From positions 1 through 39,327 of the forward strand of contig JAVXNW010000008.1 in the NCBI GenBank assembly GCA_036645575.1: a stretch of 39,327 nucleotides of DNA, written 5' to 3'. This stretch comes from JAVXNW01 sp036645575 (GTDB lineage: Bacteria > Bacillota > Clostridia > Christensenellales > Aristaeellaceae). Positions 1-8,012 of the stretch are shown here, piece after piece. A program made the translations under genes and the position numbers. The notes beneath the pieces were generated by a model. That model was not told where the DNA came from and did no database searches. It was given only the letters and a program-made list of their open reading frames with translations. How positions within the stretch are numbered: position 1 is the stretch's first letter; each line of letters opens with the position of its first letter.

Positions 1-44
1 ACAACCAACACAGCCAAGATCATCTGCTTTTTCCACAATTTCAT
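1..44 (-). CDS. Partial gene, N-terminus of a probable secreted or membrane protein
   Basis: Only the first 14 codons lie in the window; the gene runs off the left edge. Reading the minus strand from an ATG at 44 gives MKLWKKQMILAVLV, a positively charged start followed by a hydrophobic run, as in a signal peptide or first membrane helix. A GGAGG ribosome binding site lies 8 bases upstream of the ATG (plus positions 53-57), and a strong promoter lies further upstream (92-120). The combination of promoter, palindrome, ribosome binding site and signal-like start makes a real gene likely. Nothing can be said about its function. Confidence 0.6.
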   Translation of the reverse strand, partial: MKLWKKQMILAVLV

Positions 45-71
45 TCGTTACGCCTCCAGAGAAATTTTTAT

Positions 72-87
72 TTGAAATATATTTCAA
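72..87. promoter_or_regulatory. 16-bp perfect palindrome at the start site, candidate operator
   Basis: TTGAAATATATTTCAA is its own reverse complement. It lies directly downstream of the -10 box at 92-97, where a dimeric repressor could block transcription. The regulator is not identifiable from this window. Confidence 0.45.
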
Positions 88-91
88 TAGA

Positions 92-120
92 ATTGTAACA
101 ACTCCACCCCACCCTGTCAA
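92..120 (-). promoter_or_regulatory. Sigma-A-type promoter for the gene starting at 44
   Basis: On the minus strand TTGACA (plus 115-120) is followed after exactly 17 bases by TACAAT (plus 92-97). The expected start site falls near 85, inside the palindrome at 72-87. Confidence 0.7.
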
Positions 121-207
121 GGCGTTTGCCAGCCATTCCCAGTGATCAGCTAGGCTTTCCGCCCCTGCTTCCGGCCTGAGGCGAATTTGATCCTGGCCAA
201 AATCATA

Positions 208-250
208 AAAGAGGCTGTCGCGCAAGCACGAAAGGCGCAACAGTCTCTTT
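208..250 (-). terminator. Hairpin terminator of the rlmI-DUF1015 unit
   Basis: On the minus strand, just after the stop of the methyltransferase gene at 256, AAAGAGACTGTTGCGC and GCGCGACAGCCTCTTT form a 16-base stem with two G-T pairs and an 11-base loop. It runs straight into TTTTATGATTTT. Stem, position and T-rich tail fit a rho-independent terminator. Confidence 0.75.
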
Positions 251-255
251 GGGTG

Positions 256-1419
256 CTACATGATCTGCATGATGGCGCATTTTAGGTATTGGGTTTCGGG
301 GGAGGCGGGGAGGATGGGGTGATCGTGGGCTTGGGTGCGGTATTCTACCATGCGCACTTTGCGCTTGCCGTCGCGGGCGGACTTGTTGATCATGTCGATG
401 AACATGTCGCTGTGCACGTGCTGGGAGCAGGAGCAGCTGACGAGGAAGCCGCCGGGCTTGGTCAATTTAAGCCCGCGCAGGTTGATCTCCTTGTATCCGC
501 GCAGCGCGCTTTCGACGGTTGAGCGGCTCTTGGTGAACGCGGGCGGGTCCAGAATGACCAAATCGTACTGTTCCTTCTGTTCGGTCAATTCGCGCAGGTG
601 GTCAAAGCAGTTGTGCGCCTCAAACGTCGCCTCGAGGCAATTGATGCGCGCGTTCTCCCGCGCGACCACGAGCGCGTCCTCCGAGATATCCACGCCCAGC
701 ACGCTCTTTGCGCCGTATTGGGCCGCGTTGAGCGCAAAGGAGCCGTTGTGGCAGAAGCAGTCGAGCACCCGCGCGCCGGGGCACAGCGGCGCGATCGCCG
801 CGCGGTTTTCCTTTTGATCGAGGAAAAACCCGGTCTTCTGCCCGTTTTTGACGTCCACCAGATACTTGATGCCGTTCTCCGTCATCTCGACCTGATCGGG
901 CACTTCCCCATAGAGCAGCCCGGTCTTCTGCTCCATGCCCTCGAGCCTGCGCACCGGCACGTCGTCGCGCTCGTAGATGCCCGTGGGCTTGATGACGTCC
1001 ACAATCGCCTCGACCAGCACGTCCTTCCACTTTTCAAGCCCGAGTGACAGCGACTGCATGGCGCACACGCTGCCAAACTTGTCGAGGATCAGCGCGGGGA
1101 TAAAGTCGCTCTCGGCATAGATCGCGCGGCAGCTCTCGGTATCGCAAAAGCGCTTGCGGTACGCCCACGCCTCCTCGACCCGCTTGTGAAAAAACGCCGC
1201 GTCGATCTCCTCGTCGTGCTGTGTCAGCATCCGCAGGGATATCTGCGAATTGGGGTTATAAAACGCGCGCCCCAGAAATGTGCCCGCCGCCGAGCGCACC
1301 TCCGCCACGTCTCCCGGCTCAAACGCGCCCTCCGTGCGCTCGATGTCCGAGCGGAACACCCACGGATGCCCCGAGCGAACGCGCGAATCCCGTGTCTTTT
1401 TTAGGTATGCCTTCACCAT
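256..1419 (-). CDS. rlmI: Class I rRNA large subunit methyltransferase, RlmI family
   Basis: Predicted SAM-dependent 5-methylcytosine methyltransferase acting on 23S rRNA. The 387-residue protein starts with a PUA-type RNA-binding region (about 1-75). The Rossmann methyltransferase domain follows, with the SAM-binding motif VLDCFCHNGSF near residue 218, the LDPPAF motif near 290 and SCSCSQH near 328, which holds the expected catalytic cysteine. I chose ATG 1419 over an upstream start because GGAGG sits 8 bases before it. The start lies one base after the stop of the upstream DUF1015 gene, so the two are probably translated together. The family is clear. The exact target base is assumed from E. 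coli RlmI and not shown by the sequence. Confidence 0.88.
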   Translation of the reverse strand: MVKAYLKKTRDSRVRSGHPWVFRSDIERTEGAFEPGDVAEVRSAAGTFLGRAFYNPNSQISLRMLTQHDEEIDAAFFHKRVEEAWAYRKRFCDTESCRAIYAESDFIPALILDKFGSVCAMQSLSLGLEKWKDVLVEAIVDVIKPTGIYERDDVPVRRLEGMEQKTGLLYGEVPDQVEMTENGIKYLVDVKNGQKTGFFLDQKENRAAIAPLCPGARVLDCFCHNGSFALNAAQYGAKSVLGVDISEDALVVARENARINCLEATFEAHNCFDHLRELTEQKEQYDLVILDPPAFTKSRSTVESALRGYKEINLRGLKLTKPGGFLVSCSCSQHVHSDMFIDMINKSARDGKRKVRMVEYRTQAHDHPILPASPETQYLKCAIMQIM

Positions 1420-1420
1420 G

Positions 1421-2665
1421 TTATTTTTCCTCCGGCGCAATGCGCCTTGCCTCAAAATAGTATCGCTTGTCGCGCGCCTCGCCCATCGAGAAGGTCTTGC
1501 GCGGCAGCGCGCCCGCGCGCCGCACGGCGGGGAACAGCTCCGCCTTGTCCATGGCGGTGAGCTGAATGCGCACCGCGTTTAAATTGGACAGCGCGTCCAG
1601 TCCGTGGATGTAGTCGAGCTTCGCGCCGGGATGCGCGGGCAGCCAGTCGTCCAGAAACCGCTGCACAATCGCGACCGGCAGCGGGCTTTTTGCGTTTTCG
1701 ATGCGCAAGGGCTTGTCGAGCAGGTACAATTGCGCGGGCGCGCCCGCTTGGCAGGGCGTGACGCTCATCCCCTGCGCGCGGCAGTAGAGGATAAAGTCAA
1801 GCGTCAACTGCGCGCCGTCGGCGCCAAATACCGCACGGTGAATGGGTTCAAACACGAGCGCGGGATCGTACAGGTTGACCAGCTCCACCAGCGCGTAGCG
1901 CGCCGGGTGATTGAACGTCTCCTCTGGCCGCAAATTCTTTTTGACCTCGAGCCAGCAGCCGCGCGCCGCCGCCAGCGAGTGGTTTCCGTCGCCCACCGCG
2001 AACAGGAACCCATCCGCGCCGGCGTACAGCCCCTCCAGCGCGCGCGCGATCCCCTCAAGCGACTGCGCGTCCTCGACCGCCCACCCGCGCAGGCGACCGC
2101 CGCCCAGCATGAGTTCCACGTCGTACACCGGTCTTAGCGCCTCGCGCCTGGCGTACAGCGGCTCGATCAGCGTCTTTTTCGCGTCGTCCGCCAGCAGCAT
2201 CACGTGCGGCAGCTCTAGGCTCGCCCCGCGCCTGAGCGCCATGCGCGGCGGCAATCGCTCCGCCACCGTCCCCTCGGTCGAGCGGATCAGCGGCTTCACG
2301 CCGGGCGCAAAGTCGTATTGCTCGAGGTCGATTTCCACCATCAGACCCAATCGCGGCCCGCACGACGTCTGCCGCTCGACCAGGATAAACCCGTCCACGC
2401 TGCGCGTCAGCACGCTTTTTTCGTATTCGCGCATCCGCGCGTGAACCACTTCGGCGTCCACCTTGCCCGCCGCCAGGTAGCATTCCGGGTAAACCAGGCG
2501 CAACGTCGAGGGCGCGTCCCCAACCAATTCTTCCGCCGCCTGCCAGTATTCTGGCTCGGAAGTAAATTGATCGCAGGCGACGACCGCCCACTTGCTCGCG
2601 TCCACCCGCGCGTCCGGCAGCAGAATATGCGCCTTTTTTAGGCCATATTTTGAAAAAATGTTCAT
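1421..2665 (-). CDS. DUF1015 family protein
   Basis: A 414-residue cytosolic protein of the DUF1015 family, recognised from its start (KAHILLPDARVDASKWAVVA, then CDQFTSEPEYW), from FLFAVGDGNHSLAAA near the middle, and from its overall length. The biochemical role of this family is not established; members often lie near serine biosynthesis genes in Clostridia, which is not the case here. The ATG at 2665 has an AAGGAG site 11 bases upstream. The gene is co-directional with and one base from the rlmI-like gene, so both probably share the promoter at 2700-2728. No signal peptide or membrane segment is visible. Confidence 0.85.
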   Translation of the reverse strand: MNIFSKYGLKKAHILLPDARVDASKWAVVACDQFTSEPEYWQAAEELVGDAPSTLRLVYPECYLAAGKVDAEVVHARMREYEKSVLTRSVDGFILVERQTSCGPRLGLMVEIDLEQYDFAPGVKPLIRSTEGTVAERLPPRMALRRGASLELPHVMLLADDAKKTLIEPLYARREALRPVYDVELMLGGGRLRGWAVEDAQSLEGIARALEGLYAGADGFLFAVGDGNHSLAAARGCWLEVKKNLRPEETFNHPARYALVELVNLYDPALVFEPIHRAVFGADGAQLTLDFILYCRAQGMSVTPCQAGAPAQLYLLDKPLRIENAKSPLPVAIVQRFLDDWLPAHPGAKLDYIHGLDALSNLNAVRIQLTAMDKAELFPAVRRAGALPRKTFSMGEARDKRYYFEARRIAPEEK

Positions 2666-2699
2666 TTACGCTCAAACTCCTTGCCCAATCTTCAATTCT

Positions 2700-2728
2700 A
2701 TTGTATCATGATCTTGTGTAAACGTCGA
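2700..2728 (-). promoter_or_regulatory. Promoter for the DUF1015-rlmI unit
   Basis: On the minus strand TCGACG (plus 2723-2728), a 17-base spacer, then TACAAT (plus 2700-2705) preceded by TGA, giving an extended -10. It lies in the short divergent region between the DUF1015 gene and the pseudouridine synthase gene. Confidence 0.5.
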
Positions 2729-2754
2729 TGGCGAAAGCGGGGCTTTTTTGAAAA

Positions 2755-3519
2755 ATGGATAATCTATTGGACGGAAAAAGACTCAATAAGTTTCTTGGGG
2801 ACAGCGGATATTGTTCGCGGCGCGCGGCGGACAAGTTGATTGAACAGGGGCGGGTGACGATCGACGGGCGCGCGGGCGTGCTGGGCGACCGGGTACAGCC
2901 TGGGATGGACGTGCGCGTGGACGGCAAATCCCTGACGGGCGAAAGCGAAAAGGTCTATCTGGCCCTCAACAAGCCGGTGGGCATCGTGTCAACGACCGAT
3001 CCGCGCGAGCCGCTCAACGTGGTGGATTACTTGAACTACCCTACGCGGGTGTTCCCGATCGGGCGGCTGGACAAGATGTCGAGCGGGCTATTGCTGCTGA
3101 CCAGCGACGGCGAGATCGTCAACCGCATCCTGCGCGCGGCGGGCGGCCACGAAAAGGAGTATCTGGTGGCGGTTGACAAGGCGCTGACGCCGGAATTTCT
3201 GAAGAAGATGGCGGGCGGCGTTGAGATCCTGGACCGGGTGACGCTGCCGTGCCAAATCGACGCGCTGACGCAGAACAGCTTTCGCCTGGTGCTCGTACAG
3301 GGACTGAACCGGCAGATTCGCCGAATGTGCGAGGCGCTGGGCTACCGGGTGCGCTCGCTCAAGCGGGTTCGGATCATGAACATCGCCCTTGGGGACCTGC
3401 CGCCCGGCGGCTGGCGGCTTTTGACCCGGGACGAGGTGGAGACCATCCTCTCGATGACCTCGCCCGAGGCGCAGGCGCGCTGCGCAGGCGACGCGTGCGA
3501 AGACGAGGACAGCCAATAG
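2755..3519 (+). CDS. rluF: 23S rRNA pseudouridine synthase, RluF/RluB type
   Basis: A 254-residue RNA-modifying enzyme expected to isomerise a uridine of 23S rRNA. An S4 RNA-binding domain occupies about residues 8-60 (RLNKFLGDSGYCSRRAADKL). The catalytic domain follows, with GRLDKMSSGLLLLTSDG carrying the catalytic Asp106, and LNRQIRRMCEALGYRVRSL near 190. The ending NIALGDLPPGGWRLL is characteristic of the RluF subgroup. The ATG at 2755 is the only good start giving a complete S4 domain; its ribosome binding site is weak. The gene is divergent from the DUF1015 gene. Family assignment is secure, the exact target site (RluF versus RluB) less so. Confidence 0.87.
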   Translation: MDNLLDGKRLNKFLGDSGYCSRRAADKLIEQGRVTIDGRAGVLGDRVQPGMDVRVDGKSLTGESEKVYLALNKPVGIVSTTDPREPLNVVDYLNYPTRVFPIGRLDKMSSGLLLLTSDGEIVNRILRAAGGHEKEYLVAVDKALTPEFLKKMAGGVEILDRVTLPCQIDALTQNSFRLVLVQGLNRQIRRMCEALGYRVRSLKRVRIMNIALGDLPPGGWRLLTRDEVETILSMTSPEAQARCAGDACEDEDSQ

Positions 3520-3545
3520 GGCGCGCCGATTTTTCCCGCAGCGCA

Positions 3546-3625
3546 TTTTTTCTCGCGCCCGCGCAAAATAGGCGGGGCCGTCGTGCCCGCGACACGGTTT
3601 TTTTCTCGCGCCGCGCAAAATAGAC
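3546..3625. repeat. Imperfect direct repeat pair between rluF and murA
   Basis: A segment of about 28 bases occurs twice, at 3546-3573 and 3598-3625: both copies start with a T-run, continue CTCGCGCC(C)GCGCAAAATAG and end in a short G/C stretch. The rest of the 300-base interval 3520-3819 holds a small hairpin (AGACGC/GCGTCT, 3622-3641) and the murA promoter; I see no gene in it. Confidence 0.5.
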
Positions 3626-3729
3626 GCAGCTAACCGCGTCTGCGCGGCGCGGTAACACTTCTTATTGAAAGCATAACCCATTTATCCCGTGTCTATCGCC
3701 ACGATTGGCTGAAAAAGCCTAAGCCGCTC

Positions 3730-3758
3730 TTGATTGACGGCAAGAAATCGGTTATAAT
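3730..3758 (+). promoter_or_regulatory. Promoter upstream of murA
   Basis: TTGATT (3730-3735), 17-base spacer, TATAAT (3753-3758). Transcription would start near 3765 and give murA a leader of about 55 bases. Confidence 0.65.
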
Positions 3759-3819
3759 AAGAAGGATTGTGAAATCGAATTTTTGAGGGGTTGTCGGTCT
3801 TGACCGGCGTTTTTATACG

Positions 3820-5079
3820 ATGTTCGATACTTTGTGTATTCAGGGGGGCGCTAGGCTCCAGGGTGAGGTCGCGGTCAGCGGCGGCAAGAATGCCGCGGTG
3901 GCGATTATTCCTGCTGCGCTGCTGGCGCATTCGCCGTGCACAATTGAGAATTTGCCCGACATCGAGGATGTGCACGTCCTCATCGAAATGCTTCAGTACT
4001 TGGGTGCGGGCGTGCAGTTTGAGCACAACGTCATGCGCATAGACCCAACCACCGTGGACAAGTACTCGGCGCCCTATGACCTGTCGCGCAAGATGCGCGC
4101 CAGCTATTATTTGGCGCCGGTGCTGATGAGCCTGTTCGGGTGCGCGGAAGTGCCGCTGCCGGGCGGGTGCGACATCGGCGCGCGGCCGATCGACCAGACG
4201 GTCAAGGGCATGTGCGCGCTGGGCGCGGACGTCAAGATTGAGCGCGGCGCGCTGTACGTGAACGCGGCGGGGCTGTGTGGCTCCGAAGTGTACCTGGACA
4301 TGCCTAGCGTAGGCGCGACGATCAACACGATCCTGACGGCTGTGGGCGCGCGTGGCAACACGACGATCTACAACGGCGCGAAGGAGCCGCACATCGTGGA
4401 CCTTGCGAACTTCTTAAACTCCATGGGCGCGCGCGTCAAGGGCGCGGGCACCGATGTGATCCGCGTGATCGGCGGGCGCACGCTGCGCGGCTCGACCTAC
4501 GCGGTGATTCCCGACCAGATCGAGACCGGCACGCTGATGATCGCGGCGGCGGCGACCGGCGGCGACGTGGTGATCACCGGCGCGATCCCGACCCACATGG
4601 AGGCGCTGTCGGCCAAGCTGCTGGAGATGGGCGTATACGTGGGCGAGGACGACGACCGGATTCACATCCGCTCAGACGGCAACTTGCGCGCGGTGAACAT
4701 CAAGACGCAGGCGTATCCCGGCTTTCCGACCGACCTGCAACAGCCGATGGCGGCGCTGCTCGCGACCGCGAACGGGTCCTCGACCATCACCGAGACCATC
4801 TTCGAATCGCGCTTTAAGTACGTCGAGGAGCTCAAGCGCATGGGCGCGGACATCCGGGTATTTGGGCGCACGGCGGTGGTGGACGGGATCGATCGACTGA
4901 TTGGCGCACCGGTCACCGCGACCGACCTGCGCGCGGGCGCCGCGATGATCGTGGCCGCGCTGATGGCGGACGGAACCACCGAGATCAGCGGGGTCAACTA
5001 CATCATGCGCGGCTACGAGGACATCGACCGCAAGCTGCGCGGCCTAGGCGCAAAGGTCGAGATCCTGTCGCATAGCTAA
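3820..5079 (+). CDS. murA: UDP-N-acetylglucosamine 1-carboxyvinyltransferase
   Basis: Catalyses the first committed step of peptidoglycan synthesis, transferring enolpyruvate from PEP to UDP-GlcNAc in the cytosol. The 419-residue length matches the family. Lys23 of SGGKNAA and Arg93 correspond to PEP/substrate-binding positions. LPGGCDIGARPID carries Cys117, the position of the catalytic, fosfomycin-reactive cysteine (Cys115 in E. coli). Later conserved segments include PDQIETGTLMIAAAATGG and the C-terminal NYIMRGYEDID. ATG 3820 gives the expected N-terminus, but no proper ribosome binding site is close; the nearest GAGGGG is some 30 bases upstream. The gene stands alone between convergent and divergent neighbours with its own promoter. 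Confidence 0.96.
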   Translation: MFDTLCIQGGARLQGEVAVSGGKNAAVAIIPAALLAHSPCTIENLPDIEDVHVLIEMLQYLGAGVQFEHNVMRIDPTTVDKYSAPYDLSRKMRASYYLAPVLMSLFGCAEVPLPGGCDIGARPIDQTVKGMCALGADVKIERGALYVNAAGLCGSEVYLDMPSVGATINTILTAVGARGNTTIYNGAKEPHIVDLANFLNSMGARVKGAGTDVIRVIGGRTLRGSTYAVIPDQIETGTLMIAAAATGGDVVITGAIPTHMEALSAKLLEMGVYVGEDDDRIHIRSDGNLRAVNIKTQAYPGFPTDLQQPMAALLATANGSSTITETIFESRFKYVEELKRMGADIRVFGRTAVVDGIDRLIGAPVTATDLRAGAAMIVAALMADGTTEISGVNYIMRGYEDIDRKLRGLGAKVEILSHS

Positions 5080-5189
5080 TCGGGGGCGATCCTCCTCAAC
5101 AATAATCGAGGGCGATCCCTTCTCCGCAAATCATCGAGGATTATTCCTTCCCGGCAAATAATCGGGATTACGCCCTTCTCCGCAAACAT
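5078..5189. repeat. Four imperfect tandem repeats of about 28 bases
   Basis: Units begin at an A/T-rich step followed by TCGGGGG, TCGAGGG, TCGAGGA and TCGGGAT (positions 5080, 5106, 5134, 5162), each continuing to a C/T-rich stretch and a GCAAA or CAACA ending. The period is 26 then 28 bases. The array starts on the murA stop codon and fills the gap before the hairpin at 5190. Confidence 0.6.
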
Positions 5190-5223
5190 CAGCGGGGGCA
5201 GCGCATGTGCGCCGCCCCCGCTG
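5190..5223. terminator. Strong hairpin between convergent murA and oppA
   Basis: AGCGGGGGC (5191-5199) pairs with GCCCCCGCT (5214-5222), with an inner GCGCA/TGCGC stem. It lies between two convergent genes and could serve both. Neither side has a clear T-run, so it may be a hairpin barrier to 3' decay and not a classical terminator. Confidence 0.5.
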
Positions 5224-5253
5224 ATTGATCTTCCGGAACTGTTCAAACAGGTC

Positions 5254-6933
5254 TTAGCGGCCGAACTGCACGTCGTTGTTGCCGCTTGTGGTGGTCCACA
5301 TTTCGAGCATGTTGACCGGATCGTTGAAGTCGGCCATCCAGCCGTTGCGGGAAATGCCGTAGTTGCCGGCCTTGCGCTCGTTGAGGAATACGTTCCATTC
5401 AGCCGACTTGATGGTCATGTCGACGCCAATGACGGCCATATCCTGCTGGATGCACTCGGCGATGGCGACGTCTCCGGAATTGTCGTTGGTCAGGTATTCA
5501 AAGGCGATCGGGGTTTCGGGAGAGAGCATACCGTTTTCAAACTTGAATCCGGCTTCCTCGAGCAGCGCGATCGCGGCGTCCACGTTCGGCTCCTTCTCGT
5601 AATAGCCGCCGTTCACGGGGTAGGTGTAGTCGGCGTCGTCCTTCTTGAACTCGCCGCCGTGGCCGTCGAGCATCGCGGAGGGGATGAACGTGGTGGCGAT
5701 CTCCTGCTCGCACATGGCGACGGTGTCGATGATGTACTGGCGATCGATCAGCGCGGACAGACCCCTGCGCATTGCGGAGGCCTGATCGACGGTCATGCCG
5801 TCGAACATGGCGTTAGCCACGTTGAAGGTGACGTAGTAGGTGCCCAGGCACGGCACGATGTAGCACTCCGGCGTGCCCTTGAGTTTGACGATTTCGTCGG
5901 TGGGCACGATGTCGATGAAGTCCAGATCGCCCGCCTGATAGGCGGAGAAGATGGCGGTCTCGTCGGCGGACAGCATGAACTCAAGCTTTTCGATCTTGAC
6001 GTTTTCCGCGTTCCAGTAATTGGGGTTTTTGACGTAGGTCATGGACTGGTTGTGCTCCCACGCTTGCAGCGTATACGCGCCGCTGGATACAAAGCCCGCC
6101 TCCAGCGCCCACGCGCCCGGGTTGGCCATCGCGCCGGTGTCATCCTTGTAGCCGACTGCCGATTCGACACAGGCCTGATTGACCGGGAAGAATGTCGGGA
6201 ACGCGGCCAGGTCGAAGAAGTACGCGCAGGGCGCGGCGAGCTGGACGGTAAAGGTCTTTCCGTCCTCAGACGCCTTGACTTGCAGGTCGTTTTCCTCAAA
6301 GCCCGCGATGCCGTTGTACATGTAGGAATAGTCCGCCGCGGTCTCGGGGTTGGCGGCGCGCTTCCAGCTGTACTCAAAATCCTTCGCGGTCAGCGGCGTG
6401 CCGTCGGACCACTTGAGTCCGTCGCGCAGCGTGAACACGTAGGTCAGCCCGTCTTCGGAGACCGCGCAGCTCTCGGCGAAGTCCGGAACCGTCTGGCCTT
6501 CGGCGTTGTAGGCGTACAGTCCGCCAAACGCGGTGACCGCGAGGCTCGAGCCGTCCACGGTGCTGTTGAGCGCCGGGTCCAGCTTGTCGGGCTCGCTGGT
6601 CAGGTTGATGCGCAGAACGCTGTTGTCGCCGTACGTGGCGTACTGGAAGAACTTGTTATTGTAGACGTTGGAAAAGAAGCCCTCAACGCCCGTGCGCATC
6701 ATGGACATATCGTTGTAATAATACAGCGGGCACAGGCCGCCGGTGGCCATCAGAATGTCCTCGGCCTTGTGCATCAGCGCTTCGCGATCCACGAAATCGG
6801 TCGTGGACTTGATCTCATCGATCAGCTTGTCGTACTCGGTCCACACGGGCTTGGAGCCGGGGTCGGCCATTGCGGGCGCCATGCAGCCCAGAACCAGCAC
6901 CATGGCGAGCAGCATTGTCAGCAGTCTTTTCAT
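5254..6933 (-). CDS. oppA: Oligopeptide ABC transporter substrate-binding protein, apparently circularly permuted
   Basis: Extracellular solute-binding protein (SBP family 5) expected to deliver peptides to OppBCDF. The 559-residue protein begins with an export signal; LVLGC (Cys17) could be a lipobox, or cleavage could follow AMA at 21-23. Residues about 31-99 (WTEYDKLIDEIK, REALMHKAEDIL, PLYYYND, GFFSNVYNNKFFQYA) look like the segment that normally ends these proteins. The usual N-terminal part starts only near residue 105 (LRINLTSEPDKLDPALN), and the protein stops at MLEMWTTTSGNNDVQFGR, just where that segment would normally follow. The order is thus signal, C-terminal module, core. AAGGAGGA precedes the ATG. 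It is the last opp gene, 119 bases after oppF; that gap holds no gene. Confidence 0.88.
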   Translation of the reverse strand: MKRLLTMLLAMVLVLGCMAPAMADPGSKPVWTEYDKLIDEIKSTTDFVDREALMHKAEDILMATGGLCPLYYYNDMSMMRTGVEGFFSNVYNNKFFQYATYGDNSVLRINLTSEPDKLDPALNSTVDGSSLAVTAFGGLYAYNAEGQTVPDFAESCAVSEDGLTYVFTLRDGLKWSDGTPLTAKDFEYSWKRAANPETAADYSYMYNGIAGFEENDLQVKASEDGKTFTVQLAAPCAYFFDLAAFPTFFPVNQACVESAVGYKDDTGAMANPGAWALEAGFVSSGAYTLQAWEHNQSMTYVKNPNYWNAENVKIEKLEFMLSADETAIFSAYQAGDLDFIDIVPTDEIVKLKGTPECYIVPCLGTYYVTFNVANAMFDGMTVDQASAMRRGLSALIDRQYIIDTVAMCEQEIATTFIPSAMLDGHGGEFKKDDADYTYPVNGGYYEKEPNVDAAIALLEEAGFKFENGMLSPETPIAFEYLTNDNSGDVAIAECIQQDMAVIGVDMTIKSAEWNVFLNERKAGNYGISRNGWMADFNDPVNMLEMWTTTSGNNDVQFGR

Positions 6934-7052
6934 AATCTCTTCCTCCTTAAATTAGTTCTATCCAATTCGGCTCGCCTGGTCAAACCAAGATACGGTTCAA
7001 TGGTTCAAGCGCCGATCAAACGCGCCGTCCGGAAACCGAACCGACTGCGGCC

Positions 7053-8012
7053 TCAACGGTTCCAACACGCGACGAAATGGCCATCTCCCACGTCGCGCAG
7101 CGCGGGGCATTCCTGCGCGCAGCGCTCGGTCGCGAACCGGCAACGCGTGCGGAAGGCGCAGCCGCTTGGCATGTTGAGGGGGCTGGGCACATCGCCCTCG
7201 AGCGGAATGCGCTTGCGCGCGCGCGCGGCCTTGGGGTCCGGCGGCGGAATGGCCGAGATCAGCGACTCAGTGTAGGGGTGCAGCGGGTGCGCGTTTAATT
7301 CGTCCGAGGGTGCAAGCTCGACGACGCGGCCCAGATACATGACCGCAATGCGCCGGCTCATGTGATGCACCACCAGCAGATCGTGGGCAATGAACAGGTA
7401 CGCAATGCCCAGCTTGTTTTGCAAATCCTCAAACGTGTTGATGATCTGCGCCTGAATCGAGACGTCGAGCGCCGAGACCGGCTCGTCGCACACGATGAAT
7501 TTGGGCGAAACGGCGAGCGCGCGCGCAATGCCGATGCGCTGGCGCTGACCGCCGGAAAACTCGTGCGCGTAGCGCCGCGCGTGCTCGCTCGACAGGCCGA
7601 CCAGGTTGAGCAGCTCGTCGATCTTCTCCTTGCGCTCCTTGCGGTTGTCGTAGAGCTTGTGGATGTCGAGCGGCTCCCCGATGATGTCGGAGACCGTCAT
7701 GCGCGGATTGAGCGAGGAATATGGGTCCTGAAAGACGATCTGCATGTCCTTGCGGTATTGCTCGATGTTCTTTGGGGTCACGAGGTTTCCGTCGTAGCGC
7801 ACCTCGCCCGCGGTTGGCGTGTACAGGTGCAACAGCGCGCGCCCCGCCGTGGTCTTTCCACAGCCCGACTCCCCGACAAGGCCGAGCGTCTCCCCCGCGT
7901 CGATGGAAAAGCTCACCCCATCAACCGCCTTGAGCGGCTTGGTGGAGAACCAGCCGGTCCTGATCGGAAAATATTGTTTGAGGTCCTTGACCTCAATCAG
8001 CGGCTTGCTCAT
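7053..8012 (-). CDS. oppF: Oligopeptide ABC transporter ATP-binding protein OppF
   Basis: Cytosolic ATPase subunit of 319 residues that powers peptide import with OppD. Visible motifs are the Walker A GESGCGKTT near residue 49, the Q-loop (QIVFQDPYSSLNPR), the ABC signature FSGGQRQRIGIARAL, the Walker B FIVCDEPVSALD, and the H-loop IAHDL. The C-terminal oligopeptide extension (GCAFRTRCRFATERC) carries the four-cysteine pattern typical of OppD/OppF. The TGGTGAACGCACATGA start overlaps the oppD stop by four bases (ATGA), showing translational coupling. Substrate specificity cannot be read from this subunit. Confidence 0.94.
   Translation of the reverse strand: MSKPLIEVKDLKQYFPIRTGWFSTKPLKAVDGVSFSIDAGETLGLVGESGCGKTTAGRALLHLYTPTAGEVRYDGNLVTPKNIEQYRKDMQIVFQDPYSSLNPRMTVSDIIGEPLDIHKLYDNRKERKEKIDELLNLVGLSSEHARRYAHEFSGGQRQRIGIARALAVSPKFIVCDEPVSALDVSIQAQIINTFEDLQNKLGIAYLFIAHDLLVVHHMSRRIAVMYLGRVVELAPSDELNAHPLHPYTESLISAIPPPDPKAARARKRIPLEGDVPSPLNMPSGCAFRTRCRFATERCAQECPALRDVGDGHFVACWNR

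Noticed and set aside
5659..7275. Long plus-strand open frame of 538 codons opposite oppA/oppF
   Set aside because: It is antisense to well-supported opp genes, has no recognisable domains and a His/Arg/Val-rich composition typical of shadow frames in GC-rich DNA.
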